64,000 nucleotides of DNA from Pseudomonas vancouverensis (GTDB lineage: Bacteria > Pseudomonadota > Gammaproteobacteria > Pseudomonadales > Pseudomonadaceae): NCBI RefSeq assembly GCF_004348895.1, contig NZ_RRZK01000002.1, positions 186,001-250,000 on the forward strand. Reading direction: 5' to 3'. Each line of letters begins with the position of its first letter. Within the stretch, counting starts at the first letter, position 1. The translations under genes and the position numbers were made by a program. Positions 35,206 to 44,224 of this stretch are shown piece after piece. The notes under the pieces were generated by a model that had not been told where the DNA came from, did not search any database, and saw only the letters and a list, made by a program, of their open reading frames with translations.

Positions 35206-35901
35206 TTAACGCTGGATTTTGATTTCGGTACGACGGTTTTGTGCGCGACCGTCGGCGGTTTTGTTATCGGCAACTGGCTGGCTTTCACCGGCACCGGTCA
35301 CAGACACGAAGTTGCTGCGTGGCACGCCTTCATGGATGAGGTACTCAACCACCGAGTGCGCGCGTTTATCCGACAGTTTCTGGTTGTAGGCATCGCTGCC
35401 CACACTGTCGGTGTGACCGGTGACGGTCAAGCGAGCAGTTGGCGCTTCTGCCTTCAAGCGGGTGGCGATCTTGTCGAGTACCTGCTTGTCAGACGCGGTC
35501 AGCGTGGCTTTGTCGAACATGAAGTGAACATCGCGGATGACAATGGTTTCTTCCTTGACCACTACAGCTTCTTCAACCACTGGTGCAGGCACTGGTGGAG
35601 GGCAGCCGTCAGCATCGACCTGCACGCCTTTAGGCGTGTGCGGGCACTTGTCGCGGCTATCCGGCACACCATCGCCGTCTTCGTCGCCATCACCGTGAAC
35701 CCAGCAATAAGCCGCTGCCGTACCACCGACGAGCAGTGCGCCATAGCCTGCCCATGACGAACTCTCGGTCGCACCGAGCCCCGCACCTACGACACCACCA
35801 ACGGCCGCACAGGTCGGCCAGTCGGTTTTCTGCAAACCTGCGCAACCAGTCAACACACTGGTTAGCAGAACCAAGGGTAATGCTGTCCGAACTATGCTCA
35901 T
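35206..35901 (-). CDS. OmpA-family lipoprotein, tandem copy 2
   Basis: A 231-residue paralogue of the neighbouring gene with the same plan: lipobox VLTGC (Cys21), glycine-rich hydrophobic segment (VGGVVGAGLGATESSSWAGY), Asp-rich repeat (DGDEDGDGVPDSRDKCPHTP) and a C-terminal OmpA domain (TVTGHTDSVGSDAYNQKLSD, AQNRRTEIKI). It should tether the outer membrane to peptidoglycan. It lies upstream of copy 1 on the same strand and could be co-transcribed with it. Confidence 0.88.
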   Translation of the reverse strand: MSIVRTALPLVLLTSVLTGCAGLQKTDWPTCAAVGGVVGAGLGATESSSWAGYGALLVGGTAAAYCWVHGDGDEDGDGVPDSRDKCPHTPKGVQVDADGCPPPVPAPVVEEAVVVKEETIVIRDVHFMFDKATLTASDKQVLDKIATRLKAEAPTARLTVTGHTDSVGSDAYNQKLSDKRAHSVVEYLIHEGVPRSNFVSVTGAGESQPVADNKTADGRAQNRRTEIKIQR

Positions 35902-35911
35902 CTAGTTTTCT

Positions 35912-35941
35912 CCTGAAGGATCGGCTTAGAACCGATTCAGG
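35912..35941 (-). promoter_or_regulatory. Leader hairpin overlapping the RBS of OmpA copy 2
   Basis: Arms CCTGA-AGG-ATCGG and CCGAT-TCAGG pair with a three-base bulge. On the minus strand the stem includes most of the CAGGAG ribosome binding site, eight bases before the ATG. Just upstream lies the sequence TAAAGACCCG (plus-strand reading), which also flanks the copy 1 hairpin. Confidence 0.5.
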
Positions 35942-36091
35942 TAGTAAAGACCCGAGTCTTAAACTCCGCCAGCAATAGGCCATTGCTGTTTAATCCTGTA
36001 TGGACCACCCATTGTCCGATTTGCCGTGAAGCAGCTCTAGGCCCGCGCCTTCGGGCAGGCTAGTCTTGGCACATCTGATTGAGGATCTTCG

Positions 36092-36589
36092 ATGACTACA
36101 GCTGTATCCACTCGCACGCCGCAGCAGGCACTGGCCGCTTTGCTGGACCGGTATGCCCCTGCGCGCCTGTTGCTGATCGGCGCAAGCGAGTTCCCGGCGC
36201 TGGATGCGTTTAAACAGGCTCACCCGGATTGCCACGTCGCGTTTGCCGCCCCCGGGCCGTTGCCTGTGGAACTCGCCGCACAGCGCTTTGACCTGGCACT
36301 GGCCGTCGATTGCCTGGAACATTTGCCCAAGCGTGACGGCCTGAACCTGTTGGGCGGGATCCGCAATCTCAACGCCAGCCGTATCGCGGTGCTGGCTGAT
36401 CTGGCGGCCTGTGCCTGGCAGGAAACCGATTTCTTTTCCCTGGCCCTGCAAGCCAGCGAGCATTTTCAACGGGACGATCAGGTCCTGACCCTGTTCACTT
36501 ACGATCTGCTTGAATACAAACAAGTCCCCGACTGGCTCAATTCGCGCTTCTGGGCCAATCCGGAAAACTTCGGGAAATACTGGTGGTAA
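36092..36589 (+). CDS. Methyltransferase-like protein (DUF6231 type)
   Basis: A 165-residue soluble protein with the outline of a small class I methyltransferase fold: [16 protein letters not shown] in the motif I position and [18 protein letters not shown] in the motif III/IV position. The glycine-rich SAM loop (normally GxGxG) is not present, so SAM binding is doubtful. I recall such proteins in Pseudomonas as DUF6231. It lies 4 bases ahead of the YchJ gene, forming an operon with it. Confidence 0.7.
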   Translation: MTTAVSTRTPQQALAALLDRYAPARLLLIGASEFPALDAFKQAHPDCHVAFAAPGPLPVELAAQRFDLALAVDCLEHLPKRDGLNLLGGIRNLNASRIAVLADLAACAWQETDFFSLALQASEHFQRDDQVLTLFTYDLLEYKQVPDWLNSRFWANPENFGKYWW

Positions 36590-36593
36590 TGCA

Positions 36594-37070
36594 ATGAGTA
36601 CATCCATTTGCCCCTGCGGCAGCGGCACCCTGCTCGATGCCTGCTGCGGTCATTACCATGCCGGGCACCCGGCGCCGTGCGCCGAAGCCTTGATGCGTTC
36701 GCGCTACAGCGCCTATGTGCTGGGCCTGGTCGACTATCTGGTGGCCACCACCCTGCCCGCGCAACAGGCGGGCCTGGACAAGCAGTCCATCAGTGACTGG
36801 AGTGCCCAGAGCACCTGGTTGGGGCTGGACGTGGAAAGTTCCGAAGTCCTCGGTGGTCAACCGGAACACGCCTTCGTGACCTTCACCGCACGCTGGCACG
36901 ACAGCAACGGCGAGCACAGCCATCGCGAGCGTTCATCCTTTGTGCAGAATGCCGGTCGCTGGTACTTCATCGACCCCACCGTTCAGCTCAAACTCGGACG
37001 CAACGATGCCTGCCCGTGTGCCAGCGGACAGAAATTCAAGAAATGCTGTGCGGGGTATTTCGGCGCTTGA
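36594..37070 (+). CDS. YchJ-family SEC-C metal-binding protein
   Basis: A 158-residue cytoplasmic protein with zinc-binding SEC-C motifs at both ends ([17 protein letters not shown] and [17 protein letters not shown]) and the YchJ/NTF2-like central domain ([20 protein letters not shown], then [15 protein letters not shown]). The family's function is unknown. The start is the ATG at 36594. Second gene of a run of four same-strand genes (36092-37816). Confidence 0.9.
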   Translation: MSTSICPCGSGTLLDACCGHYHAGHPAPCAEALMRSRYSAYVLGLVDYLVATTLPAQQAGLDKQSISDWSAQSTWLGLDVESSEVLGGQPEHAFVTFTARWHDSNGEHSHRERSSFVQNAGRWYFIDPTVQLKLGRNDACPCASGQKFKKCCAGYFGA

Positions 37071-37115
37071 GGTCACCCGCCAACATCTGGACGGGGCAGC
37101 AAATGGAGCCACAGC

Positions 37116-37610
37116 ATGCTCGGTCATTGGCGCACTCTGCGAACGGTTACCCTTCTTCTGGGATTGGGTCTGGGCGGATGTGCCTCGTGGTTTGAGGATG
37201 ACCTGCCCGACCCGCAAGTGCACCTGGTGAAAGTCGAAGTGGTGCGCGCCAAATTGCTCGAACAAAAACTGCTGCTGCACTTTCGCGTCGACAATCCCAA
37301 CGACAGCGACCTGACAGTGCGCAGCCTGGATTACCGCATTCATCTGGGGGACATCCTGCTGGCCGAGGGCGAACACGAACACTGGTTCACCGTCGGCCCC
37401 AAGCACAGCGCCTACTTCAAGGTGCCGATCCGCACCAACCTGTGGTCCAAGGTGCGCGACCTGGTCAAGCAACTGAAAAATCCCCGGCAGCCGATCCCCT
37501 ATCGTCTGGAAGGTGAACTGGAAACCGGTTTATTCATCGCGCACTACGTGCACCTGGCGCGCAATGGCGTGATAATCCCCGCCGATTTAATTCCGGAGCA
37601 ACACCGATGA
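37116..37610 (+). CDS. LEA type 2 family lipoprotein
   Basis: A 164-residue exported lipoprotein; the signal peptide ends in LGGC (Cys22). The mature part matches the water-stress/LEA14-like beta-sandwich: [20 protein letters not shown] is the diagnostic 'NPN' segment, then [19 protein letters not shown]. Bacterial members are periplasmic or outer-membrane proteins of unknown role. Its stop overlaps the start of the His-rich gene by 4 bases. Confidence 0.85.
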   Translation: MLGHWRTLRTVTLLLGLGLGGCASWFEDDLPDPQVHLVKVEVVRAKLLEQKLLLHFRVDNPNDSDLTVRSLDYRIHLGDILLAEGEHEHWFTVGPKHSAYFKVPIRTNLWSKVRDLVKQLKNPRQPIPYRLEGELETGLFIAHYVHLARNGVIIPADLIPEQHR

Positions 37611-37816
37611 CCCAGCAACCCCACGTCCACGGCCCTGACTGCAACCACGATCATGATCATGCACATCACCATGATCACGACCACGGCCACGTGCACGGCC
37701 CGAATTGCGGCCACGCTCACCAGGAACCGGTGCGCAACGCCCTGAAAGACGTCGGCCGCAACGACCCTTGCCCATGCGGCAACGGCAAGAAGTTCAAGAA
37801 GTGCCACGGCGCCTGA
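37607..37816 (+). CDS. Small His-rich SEC-C metal-binding protein
   Basis: A 69-residue protein. The first 40 residues are packed with histidine and aspartate ([18 protein letters not shown], then [11 protein letters not shown]), like the metal-storage tracts of HypB or ZIP loops. The end is a SEC-C zinc motif ([16 protein letters not shown]). It could bind or buffer zinc, nickel or cobalt; this is inference. It is coupled to the LEA gene by an ATGA overlap, and the same SEC-C motif occurs in YchJ two genes upstream. Confidence 0.82.
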   Translation: MTQQPHVHGPDCNHDHDHAHHHDHDHGHVHGPNCGHAHQEPVRNALKDVGRNDPCPCGNGKKFKKCHGA

Positions 37817-37828
37817 TGGACTTTTCCT

Positions 37829-37906
37829 TGTAGGCGCCGGCTGGCTGGCGAGGCGATGCACCGGTAAATCTGCCACGCATTGATCGCCAGTCAGCCGGCA
37901 CCTACA
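37829..37906. repeat. Inverted pair of REP palindromes (CCGGCTGGC type)
   Basis: Arms 37829-37858 and about 37879-37906 share TGTAGGYGCCGGCTGRCTGG in inverted orientation. The right arm supplies the TAG stop codon of the convergent isochorismatase-fold gene. Confidence 0.78.
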
Positions 37907-38465
37907 AAGCTTCGGCCGCCAGTATCTGGTCTGAGCTCACCACAGTGGCGTATTCGCCGTGCAGATTGCCCAACGACATGGCGTGCACGTCTTCGGCGCT
38001 GCGGGCATTGCCGAAAAAGTCGGCCTTGTCGAAGGTGAAACACGCATCTTCGATGACCCAGGTATCAAACCCCAGATTGCCGGCCGTCCGCGCCGTTGAT
38101 TCCACCGAGTTGTTGGTCGCCACCCCGACGATGAGCAACTGCCCGATCTGCCCCTCCCGCAAGCACGCTTCCAGCCCTGTCGCGCAAAACGCATCCGGCA
38201 CCTGTTTCTGGATCAGGCGTTCGCCAGCCCCGGGCTCGAAACGCTGCTGAAACTCCACCCCCGGCTGCTGCGGCCAGAACACCGAGTCTGGCGAGCGGGA
38301 CAAATGCTGCACATGGATCACCGGTCGAGCCGTGCGCCGCCAATGCCCCAGCAACTCGAGCATGCGTTCCTCGGCTTGAGGATTGTTCCGCCGTCCCAGC
38401 CGGGGGTGGAGGATGCCTTTCTGCTGATCGATGATGATCAGTGCTGCATTGGCCTTGAGCTCCAT
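37902..38465 (-). CDS. Isochorismatase-fold protein with a replaced catalytic cysteine
   Basis: A 187-residue protein of the isochorismatase/cysteine hydrolase family. It keeps the Asp (LIIIDQQKGIL, Asp13) and Lys (Lys87, IQKQVPDAF) of the triad. Where the family has Cys (GVATxxCVESTAR) it reads GVATNNSVESTAR, placing Ser120 there. Some isochorismatases work without this Cys, so it may act as an ether hydrolase or be inactive as an amidase. The final codon and stop are provided by the adjacent REP arm. Substrate unknown. Confidence 0.8.
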   Translation of the reverse strand: MELKANAALIIIDQQKGILHPRLGRRNNPQAEERMLELLGHWRRTARPVIHVQHLSRSPDSVFWPQQPGVEFQQRFEPGAGERLIQKQVPDAFCATGLEACLREGQIGQLLIVGVATNNSVESTARTAGNLGFDTWVIEDACFTFDKADFFGNARSAEDVHAMSLGNLHGEYATVVSSDQILAAEAL

Positions 38466-38672
38466 GCGGGTTGTGCTCTCTCATTCTTTGATATCGGCAC
38501 ACTTCAGCACTGCCCTTGTTGACTGGCAAGCCCTCGAATCGCCGCAGATCGTCGGTGAATGGACGGTTTGCCGGACAAATGCAGAAATAACTTTCCAGCC
38601 CGCTTGCGCGGCCATCGACGGCTCACTAACGTAGCGGCTTTATTGCGCCACCACCCCCGCAGGAGCTTTGCC

Positions 38673-41123
38673 ATGGCCTCGCCAGCCCTTTCTCGATTTC
38701 TACCCCGGTTCGGCGTTGCCGCAGCAGTAGCCGGCGCGTTGAGCCTGACCGGTTGTCAGAACTTCAACGCCCAGGAGACCCTGCCGCCCACGTCCGGCGT
38801 GCAGCCTCTCAAAGGACTGGCGCAGAACGTCTCGGTGCGCCGCAATGCCATGGGCATGCCCCTGATCGAGAGCAACAGCTTCCACGACGCCCTCTTCGCA
38901 CTCGGCTACGTGCACGCCAGCGACCGCATCACGCAAATGGCGACCCTGCGCCTGCTGGCCCAGGGTCGCCTGGCGGAAATGTACGGCGCGGACCTGCTCG
39001 ACGCCGACCGCTACATGCGCGCGGTCAATCTGAAGAAAAGCGCCGGTGAGTTGTACAAGGCCTCTTCGCCGCGCCTCAAGCGCTTCTTTGAAGTCTATGC
39101 ACGCGGGGTCAACGCCTACCTGTTCCGTTACCGCGACAAGTTGCCGACCGATCTCGCCGCCACCGGCTACAAGCCTGAATACTGGCAACCGGAAGACTCG
39201 GCGCTGATTTTCTGCCTGTTGAACTTCAGCCAGTCGGCCAACCTGCCGGAGGAGATTTCCTCGCTGGTGCTGGCGCAAACCGTCACCACCGACAAACTGG
39301 CCTGGCTGACGCCGTCCGCCCCCGACGAAAAACTGCCGCTGGCTGAGAGCGAAAAACTGCAAGGCATCAAGCTCAACGGGCAAGTCCCCGGCCTCACCGA
39401 GCTGAGCAAGGCCACCGGCCAACTGGCGGACCTGAACCTGCTCGGCGCCACTTCATCGAATAACTGGGCTATCGCGCCGCAACGCAGCCGCAGCGGCAAG
39501 AGCCTGCTGGCCAACGACAGTCATGGCCCGCTCGGCGTGCCGTCGCTGTTCACTTACGTACAGATCCGTGCGCCGAAGTATCAGGCCTCCGGCGTGACCA
39601 TCGCCGGCTTGCCGATGGTGCTGGGCGGGTTCAACGGCAAAGTGGCCTGGAGCATGGCCGCCGTGATGGGCGATAACCAGGACCTGTTCCTGGAGAAAAT
39701 CAAACGCCAGGGCAGCGGCCTCACCTACGAAAACAACGGCAAGTGGCAGCCAGTGATCGTGCGCAACGAAACCTACTTCGTCAAAGGCCAGCGCCCGCTG
39801 CGCGAAGCAGTGTACGAAACCCGCCACGGACCATTGCTCAATAGCGCCCAGGGCACCACGCTGGCCAATGGTTTTGGCCTCGCCTTGCAGACGCCGAGCT
39901 TCACCGACGATAAAACCCTGGATGCGTTTTTCGACCTGACCCGCGCCCAGACTGCCGAGAAAGCCTCGGACGCCAGCCGGGAAATTCGCGCCATCGCCCT
40001 GAACATGGTGTTCGCCGATGCCAGTAACATCGGCTGGCAAGTGACCGGCCGCTACCCGAACCGCCGCGAAGGCGAAGGCTTGCTGCCGTCACCGGGTTGG
40101 GAAGGCCGTTACGATTGGGACGGTTATGCCGACCCGATGCTGCATCCCTACGATCAGGACCCGGCCCAGGGCTGGTTGGGGACCGCCAACCAGCGGGTCA
40201 TTCCCCATGGCTACGGCATGCAATTGTCCAACTCGTGGGCGGCACCGGAGCGTGGCGAGCGTCTGGCCGAACTGGCCGGTGCGGGCAAGCACGACAGTCG
40301 CAGCCTGATCGCCATGCAGTACGACCAGACCACCACGTTTGCCATCAAGTTGAAGAAGATGTTCGAGGCGCCGGGCATGGCCCAGCCGCTCAAGCAGGCG
40401 ATCAATGCATTACCGCCAGCCGATCGGGCCAAGGCGCAGGAAGCCTACACTCGCTTGATGGCGTTCGACGGCAAACTCAGCCCGACTTCGGCCGACGCGG
40501 CGATTTACGAACTGTTCCTGCAAGCCAGCACCGAACAGATCTTCCTCGACGAACTGGGCCCGAAAACCAGCCCGGCGTGGCAAGCCTTTGTTGCCAACGG
40601 CCAGTTGTCCTACGCGGCCCAGGCTGATCACCTGCTGGGGCGTGAAGACAGCCCGTTCTGGGATGACGTGCGCACCCCGCAGAAAGAAGACAAACCGGCT
40701 ATCCTCGCACGCAGCCTTGCCGCAGCGATCAGCGCCGGCGATAGCCAGTTGGGCGGCGATCACCGCGCCTGGCAATGGGGCAAGCTGCACCGCTACGAGT
40801 GGAAGAACAGCAGTGGCCAGGTCGTGCGCGGCCCTGTCGCCGCCGGCGGCGATCAGACCACCCTCAACACTGCCGCATTCGCCTGGGGTCAGGACTTCAA
40901 CACCACGCGGGCACCGGCTGTACGCTTCATCGTCGACTTCGGCCAGTCCGAACCGCTGATGGCGCAGAACGGCACCGGCCAGTCCGGCAACCCGGCGAGC
41001 CCGAACTACCTCAACAGCATCGAGCCGTGGCTCAAGGGTCAGTACATGAGCCTGCCGATGCAGCCGCAGAACTTTGACAATGCCTATGGCAAGACGCGGC
41101 TGACACTCACCCCAGGCAAATAA
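38673..41123 (+). CDS. quiP: Acyl-homoserine lactone acylase QuiP (penicillin acylase family)
   Basis: An Ntn-hydrolase that removes acyl chains from homoserine lactone quorum signals. The 816-residue precursor has a lipobox-like signal end (SLTGC, Cys29) and should be processed in the periplasm into two chains at the nucleophile Ser262 (SSNNWAIAP). The N-terminus ([20 protein letters not shown]) and [20 protein letters not shown] agree with my memory of P. aeruginosa QuiP (PA1032). The ATG at 38673 follows AGGAG. It is monocistronic, with a REP pair behind it. Confidence 0.82.
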   Translation: MASPALSRFLPRFGVAAAVAGALSLTGCQNFNAQETLPPTSGVQPLKGLAQNVSVRRNAMGMPLIESNSFHDALFALGYVHASDRITQMATLRLLAQGRLAEMYGADLLDADRYMRAVNLKKSAGELYKASSPRLKRFFEVYARGVNAYLFRYRDKLPTDLAATGYKPEYWQPEDSALIFCLLNFSQSANLPEEISSLVLAQTVTTDKLAWLTPSAPDEKLPLAESEKLQGIKLNGQVPGLTELSKATGQLADLNLLGATSSNNWAIAPQRSRSGKSLLANDSHGPLGVPSLFTYVQIRAPKYQASGVTIAGLPMVLGGFNGKVAWSMAAVMGDNQDLFLEKIKRQGSGLTYENNGKWQPVIVRNETYFVKGQRPLREAVYETRHGPLLNSAQGTTLANGFGLALQTPSFTDDKTLDAFFDLTRAQTAEKASDASREIRAIALNMVFADASNIGWQVTGRYPNRREGEGLLPSPGWEGRYDWDGYADPMLHPYDQDPAQGWLGTANQRVIPHGYGMQLSNSWAAPERGERLAELAGAGKHDSRSLIAMQYDQTTTFAIKLKKMFEAPGMAQPLKQAINALPPADRAKAQEAYTRLMAFDGKLSPTSADAAIYELFLQASTEQIFLDELGPKTSPAWQAFVANGQLSYAAQADHLLGREDSPFWDDVRTPQKEDKPAILARSLAAAISAGDSQLGGDHRAWQWGKLHRYEWKNSSGQVVRGPVAAGGDQTTLNTAAFAWGQDFNTTRAPAVRFIVDFGQSEPLMAQNGTGQSGNPASPNYLNSIEPWLKGQYMSLPMQPQNFDNAYGKTRLTLTPGK

Positions 41124-41133
41124 TCCCCCCCAC

Positions 41134-41223
41134 TGTAGGAGCGAGCTTGCTCGCGATGGCGCCCTGTCAGACAACATCATTGCTGACTGATACACCGCCA
41201 TCGCGAGCAAGCTCGCTCCCACA
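41134..41223. repeat. Inverted pair of REP palindromes
   Basis: Arms 41134-41157 and 41200-41223 carry GGAGCGAGCTTGCTCGCGAT in inverted orientation. The pair lies between quiP and the exonuclease gene. Confidence 0.88.
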
Positions 41224-41301
41224 TTTGCCGATGAAATCCGATAGAACTTCTCGCCTCCCGCCCTGCTCATAGCTAACAAGTCCCACCACTCCGGCACCGC
41301 C

Positions 41302-42333
41302 ATGGACCTTGTCATCTCGCGTCCCGAAGGTTTGTATTGCCCTGCAGGCGATTTCCATATCGATCCGTGGCGCCCCGTCGAGCGCTCGGTGATCACCCAC
41401 GCCCACAGTGATCATGCCCGCGCCGGCAACCGGCACTACCTGGCGGCGTCTCCCGGGGAAGGCCTGTTGCGCACGCGGCTGGGCCAGGACATCAACCTGC
41501 AAACCCTGCCCTACGGCGAACGGCTGCTGCACCACGGTGTGATCCTCAGCTTTCATCCCGCCGGCCATGTGCTGGGTTCGGCGCAACTGCGCCTGGAATA
41601 CGGCGGTGAAGTCTGGGTCGCCTCCGGGGACTTCAAGACCGAAGCCGACAACACCTGCACACCGTTCGAACCGGTGCGCTGCGACACCTTCATCACCGAA
41701 TCGACCTTTGGCCTGCCTATCTACCGGTGGCAACCCCAGGCGCAGGTGTTTGCCGAGATCAATCAGTGGTGGCAGGCCAACGCCGCGCAAGACAAAGCCA
41801 GCGTGCTGTTCTGTTATTCGCTGGGCAAGGCGCAACGAATCCTGCATGGCATCGATGCCACCATCGGTCCCATCCTGGTCCACGGTGCCGTTGAACCGAT
41901 CAATCAGGTGTACCGCGATGCCGGGGTGTATCTGCCGCCGACCCTGCATGCCAGCGAAGTGAAAAAGAGCGACCCGATGATGCGCAAGGCGCTGATCATC
42001 GCGCCACCCTCCGCCGGCGGCAGTAGCTGGATGAACCGCTTCGGCGACTACAGTGATGGTTTCGCCAGTGGCTGGATGCGCGTGCGTGGCACACGCCGAC
42101 GCCGTGGCGTCGATCGCGGTTTCGTCCTGTCCGACCACGCCGACTGGCCCGGATTGCTGTGGGCCATCGAACAGACCGGTGCCGAACGGGTCATGGTCAC
42201 CCATGGTTCGGTGGCAACCCTGGTCCGTCATCTGCGCGAGCAGGGCCTCGACGCCAGGGCGTTCGACACCGAATACGGCGATGAAGACGAGGCGGTGACC
42301 GACGAACGCGAACACGCCGAGGTGCTGTCATGA
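41302..42333 (+). CDS. Ligase-associated DNA exonuclease (MBL fold)
   Basis: A 343-residue metallo-beta-lactamase-fold nuclease. The metal motif is HAHSDHARAG (HxHxDH) near residues 33-42, with further ligand segments FHPAGHVLGSAQL, VASGDFKTEAD, and a C-terminal FVLSDHADWPGLLWA. It matches the manganese-dependent exonuclease of the Lhr/ligase DNA repair cluster studied in P. putida. Its stop overlaps the ligase start by 4 bases (ATGA). Confidence 0.9.
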   Translation: MDLVISRPEGLYCPAGDFHIDPWRPVERSVITHAHSDHARAGNRHYLAASPGEGLLRTRLGQDINLQTLPYGERLLHHGVILSFHPAGHVLGSAQLRLEYGGEVWVASGDFKTEADNTCTPFEPVRCDTFITESTFGLPIYRWQPQAQVFAEINQWWQANAAQDKASVLFCYSLGKAQRILHGIDATIGPILVHGAVEPINQVYRDAGVYLPPTLHASEVKKSDPMMRKALIIAPPSAGGSSWMNRFGDYSDGFASGWMRVRGTRRRRGVDRGFVLSDHADWPGLLWAIEQTGAERVMVTHGSVATLVRHLREQGLDARAFDTEYGDEDEAVTDEREHAEVLS

Positions 42334-44000
42334 AAGCGTTCGCCGAGCTCTATGCCGAACTCGACGCGTCCACCTCGAACAACGTCAAACTGGCGGCCAT
42401 GCAACGCTACTTCGCCAGCGCCGCAGCGGAAGACGCCGCCTGGGCGGTGTACTTTTTATCCGGCGGGCGTCCGCGGCAACTGGTGCCCGTGCGGGTGTTG
42501 CGCGAGCTGGCGGTGGCGTGTTCCGGCCTGAGCGAATGGCTGTTCGAGGAGAGTTACCAGGCCGTCGGCGATCTGGCGGAAACCATTTCCCTGGTGTTGC
42601 CGGAATCGCCACATCGCTCAACCGACGGCCTGGCCAGCTGGATCGAAGACAAGCTGCTGCCATTACGCGGTGCAACTCCGCAGGCCCTTGCCGCTCAGCT
42701 TCCGGCGCTATGGGCACAATTGGACCGCAGCAGCCTGATGGTCTGCATCAAACTGATCACCGGCAGTTTTCGCGTCGGCGTGTCCAAGCTGCTGGTGACG
42801 CGCGCACTGGCCGCGATGGCCCACCTGGACAGCAAGCGTGTCGCCCAACGCATCGTCGGCTACACCGACTTGAGCCATCGCCCCGATGCCGCCAGCTATT
42901 TGAAGCTGATCGCCCCCGAGTCATCCGATGAACACGCGCAACGCGGCGGCCAGCCCTACCCGTTCTTTCTCGCCCATGCCCTGTCGCCCGCCGTTGAACA
43001 ATTTGATGCCGTACTCGGCCCTGTCGAGCAATGGCAAGCGGAATGGAAATGGGACGGCATTCGCGCGCAAGTGATCAAGCGCGACGGCCAATTGTGGATC
43101 TGGTCGCGGGGTGAGGAACTGGTCACCGAGCGCTTTCCGGAACTCGGCAGCCTGACCCAGGACTTGCCCGACGGGACCGTCATCGACGGCGAAATCGTGG
43201 CCTGCAAGAGCGGCTTCTCAGGTGATCAAGCAACGCTGGAACCGGCGGTCTTGCCGTTCGCGCTGTTGCAGCAGCGCATTGGTCGCAAAACCCTGGATCG
43301 GAAAATTCTTGCAGAAGTGCCAGTAGTGGTTCTCGCCTACGACCTGCTCGAATATCAGGGCGAGGACTGGCGCAGCCGGACCCAGCAAATCCGCCGCGAA
43401 CAACTTGAGCAGGTGGTCTGTGAATGTGCCAATCCGTTCCTGCGCCTGTCTCCACTGTTGAAAGGTGACAGCTGGGCGGACCTTGCCCGGCAGCGAGAAG
43501 CCTCGCGCAAACTCGGCGTCGAAGGCTTGATGCTCAAGGCCCGGGACGCCCTGTATGGCGTCGGCCGCACCAAGGACATGGGGGTGTGGTGGAAATGGAA
43601 AATCGATCCGTTCAGCGTTGACGCTGTACTCATCTACGCGCAACGCGGCCATGGTCGCCGCGCCAGTCTTTACAGCGATTACACCTTCGCGGTCTGGGAC
43701 GGGCCACCGGGCGCCAGCGAGCGCAACCTGGTGCCTTTCGCCAAGGCCTATTCCGGGCTGACCGACGAAGAAATTCGCCAGGTCGACAACATCGTGCGCA
43801 AGACCACCATGGAAAAATTCGGCCCGGTGAGCAGCGTTCAGCCAAGTCTGGTATTCGAACTGGGTTTCGAAGGCATCGCCCTCTCGCGCCGACACAAAAG
43901 CGGCATCGCCGTGCGTTTCCCGCGCATGCTGCGCTGGCGCAAGGACAAGACAGTAGAGGAAGCCGACAGCCTGGCGACCCTGCAAAACCTGCTCGGCTAA
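42330..44000 (+). CDS. ATP-dependent DNA ligase of the Lhr/MBL repair cluster
   Basis: A 556-residue ATP-dependent ligase that seals DNA nicks. It contains an N-terminal helical DNA-binding domain (about residues 1-205), the adenylation domain with the active-site Lys240 in motif I (KWDGIRAQ), motif III-like VIDGEIVACK, motif IV EGLMLKARD, motif V WWKWKIDPFSVDAVLIYA, and a C-terminal OB domain. It is separate from NAD-dependent LigA. It is coupled to the exonuclease gene. The helicase and PdeM genes that usually sit beside it are 4.5 kb downstream. Confidence 0.92.
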   Translation: MKAFAELYAELDASTSNNVKLAAMQRYFASAAAEDAAWAVYFLSGGRPRQLVPVRVLRELAVACSGLSEWLFEESYQAVGDLAETISLVLPESPHRSTDGLASWIEDKLLPLRGATPQALAAQLPALWAQLDRSSLMVCIKLITGSFRVGVSKLLVTRALAAMAHLDSKRVAQRIVGYTDLSHRPDAASYLKLIAPESSDEHAQRGGQPYPFFLAHALSPAVEQFDAVLGPVEQWQAEWKWDGIRAQVIKRDGQLWIWSRGEELVTERFPELGSLTQDLPDGTVIDGEIVACKSGFSGDQATLEPAVLPFALLQQRIGRKTLDRKILAEVPVVVLAYDLLEYQGEDWRSRTQQIRREQLEQVVCECANPFLRLSPLLKGDSWADLARQREASRKLGVEGLMLKARDALYGVGRTKDMGVWWKWKIDPFSVDAVLIYAQRGHGRRASLYSDYTFAVWDGPPGASERNLVPFAKAYSGLTDEEIRQVDNIVRKTTMEKFGPVSSVQPSLVFELGFEGIALSRRHKSGIAVRFPRMLRWRKDKTVEEADSLATLQNLLG

Positions 44001-44224
44001 CCCTTCGTGCAACGCAAAAATTAATTCTTTTTGTTCCAAGCTGGTGCGGTCATTTCCTTGCGCCCGATTTCGTGCATAAATCTGCCTCCGGCCATTCTCC
44101 GCGCGCCTTTTAAAACGCTCGTTCGGCACTCTGGTTCGGAAATTGCTACTTTCAATAGGTCTCACGCTTCCAGTAACAATAATTCTGCGCCACAAGCGCT
44201 CATATTGGTTTTAGGGATTGAATA

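Noticed and set aside
44047..44061. Possible sigma-54 promoter upstream of the aot-like operon
   Set aside because: It has GG-N10-GC and TTGC, but the -24 half (CGGTCA) is a poor match, so it is mentioned only as a weak possibility and not listed as a feature.
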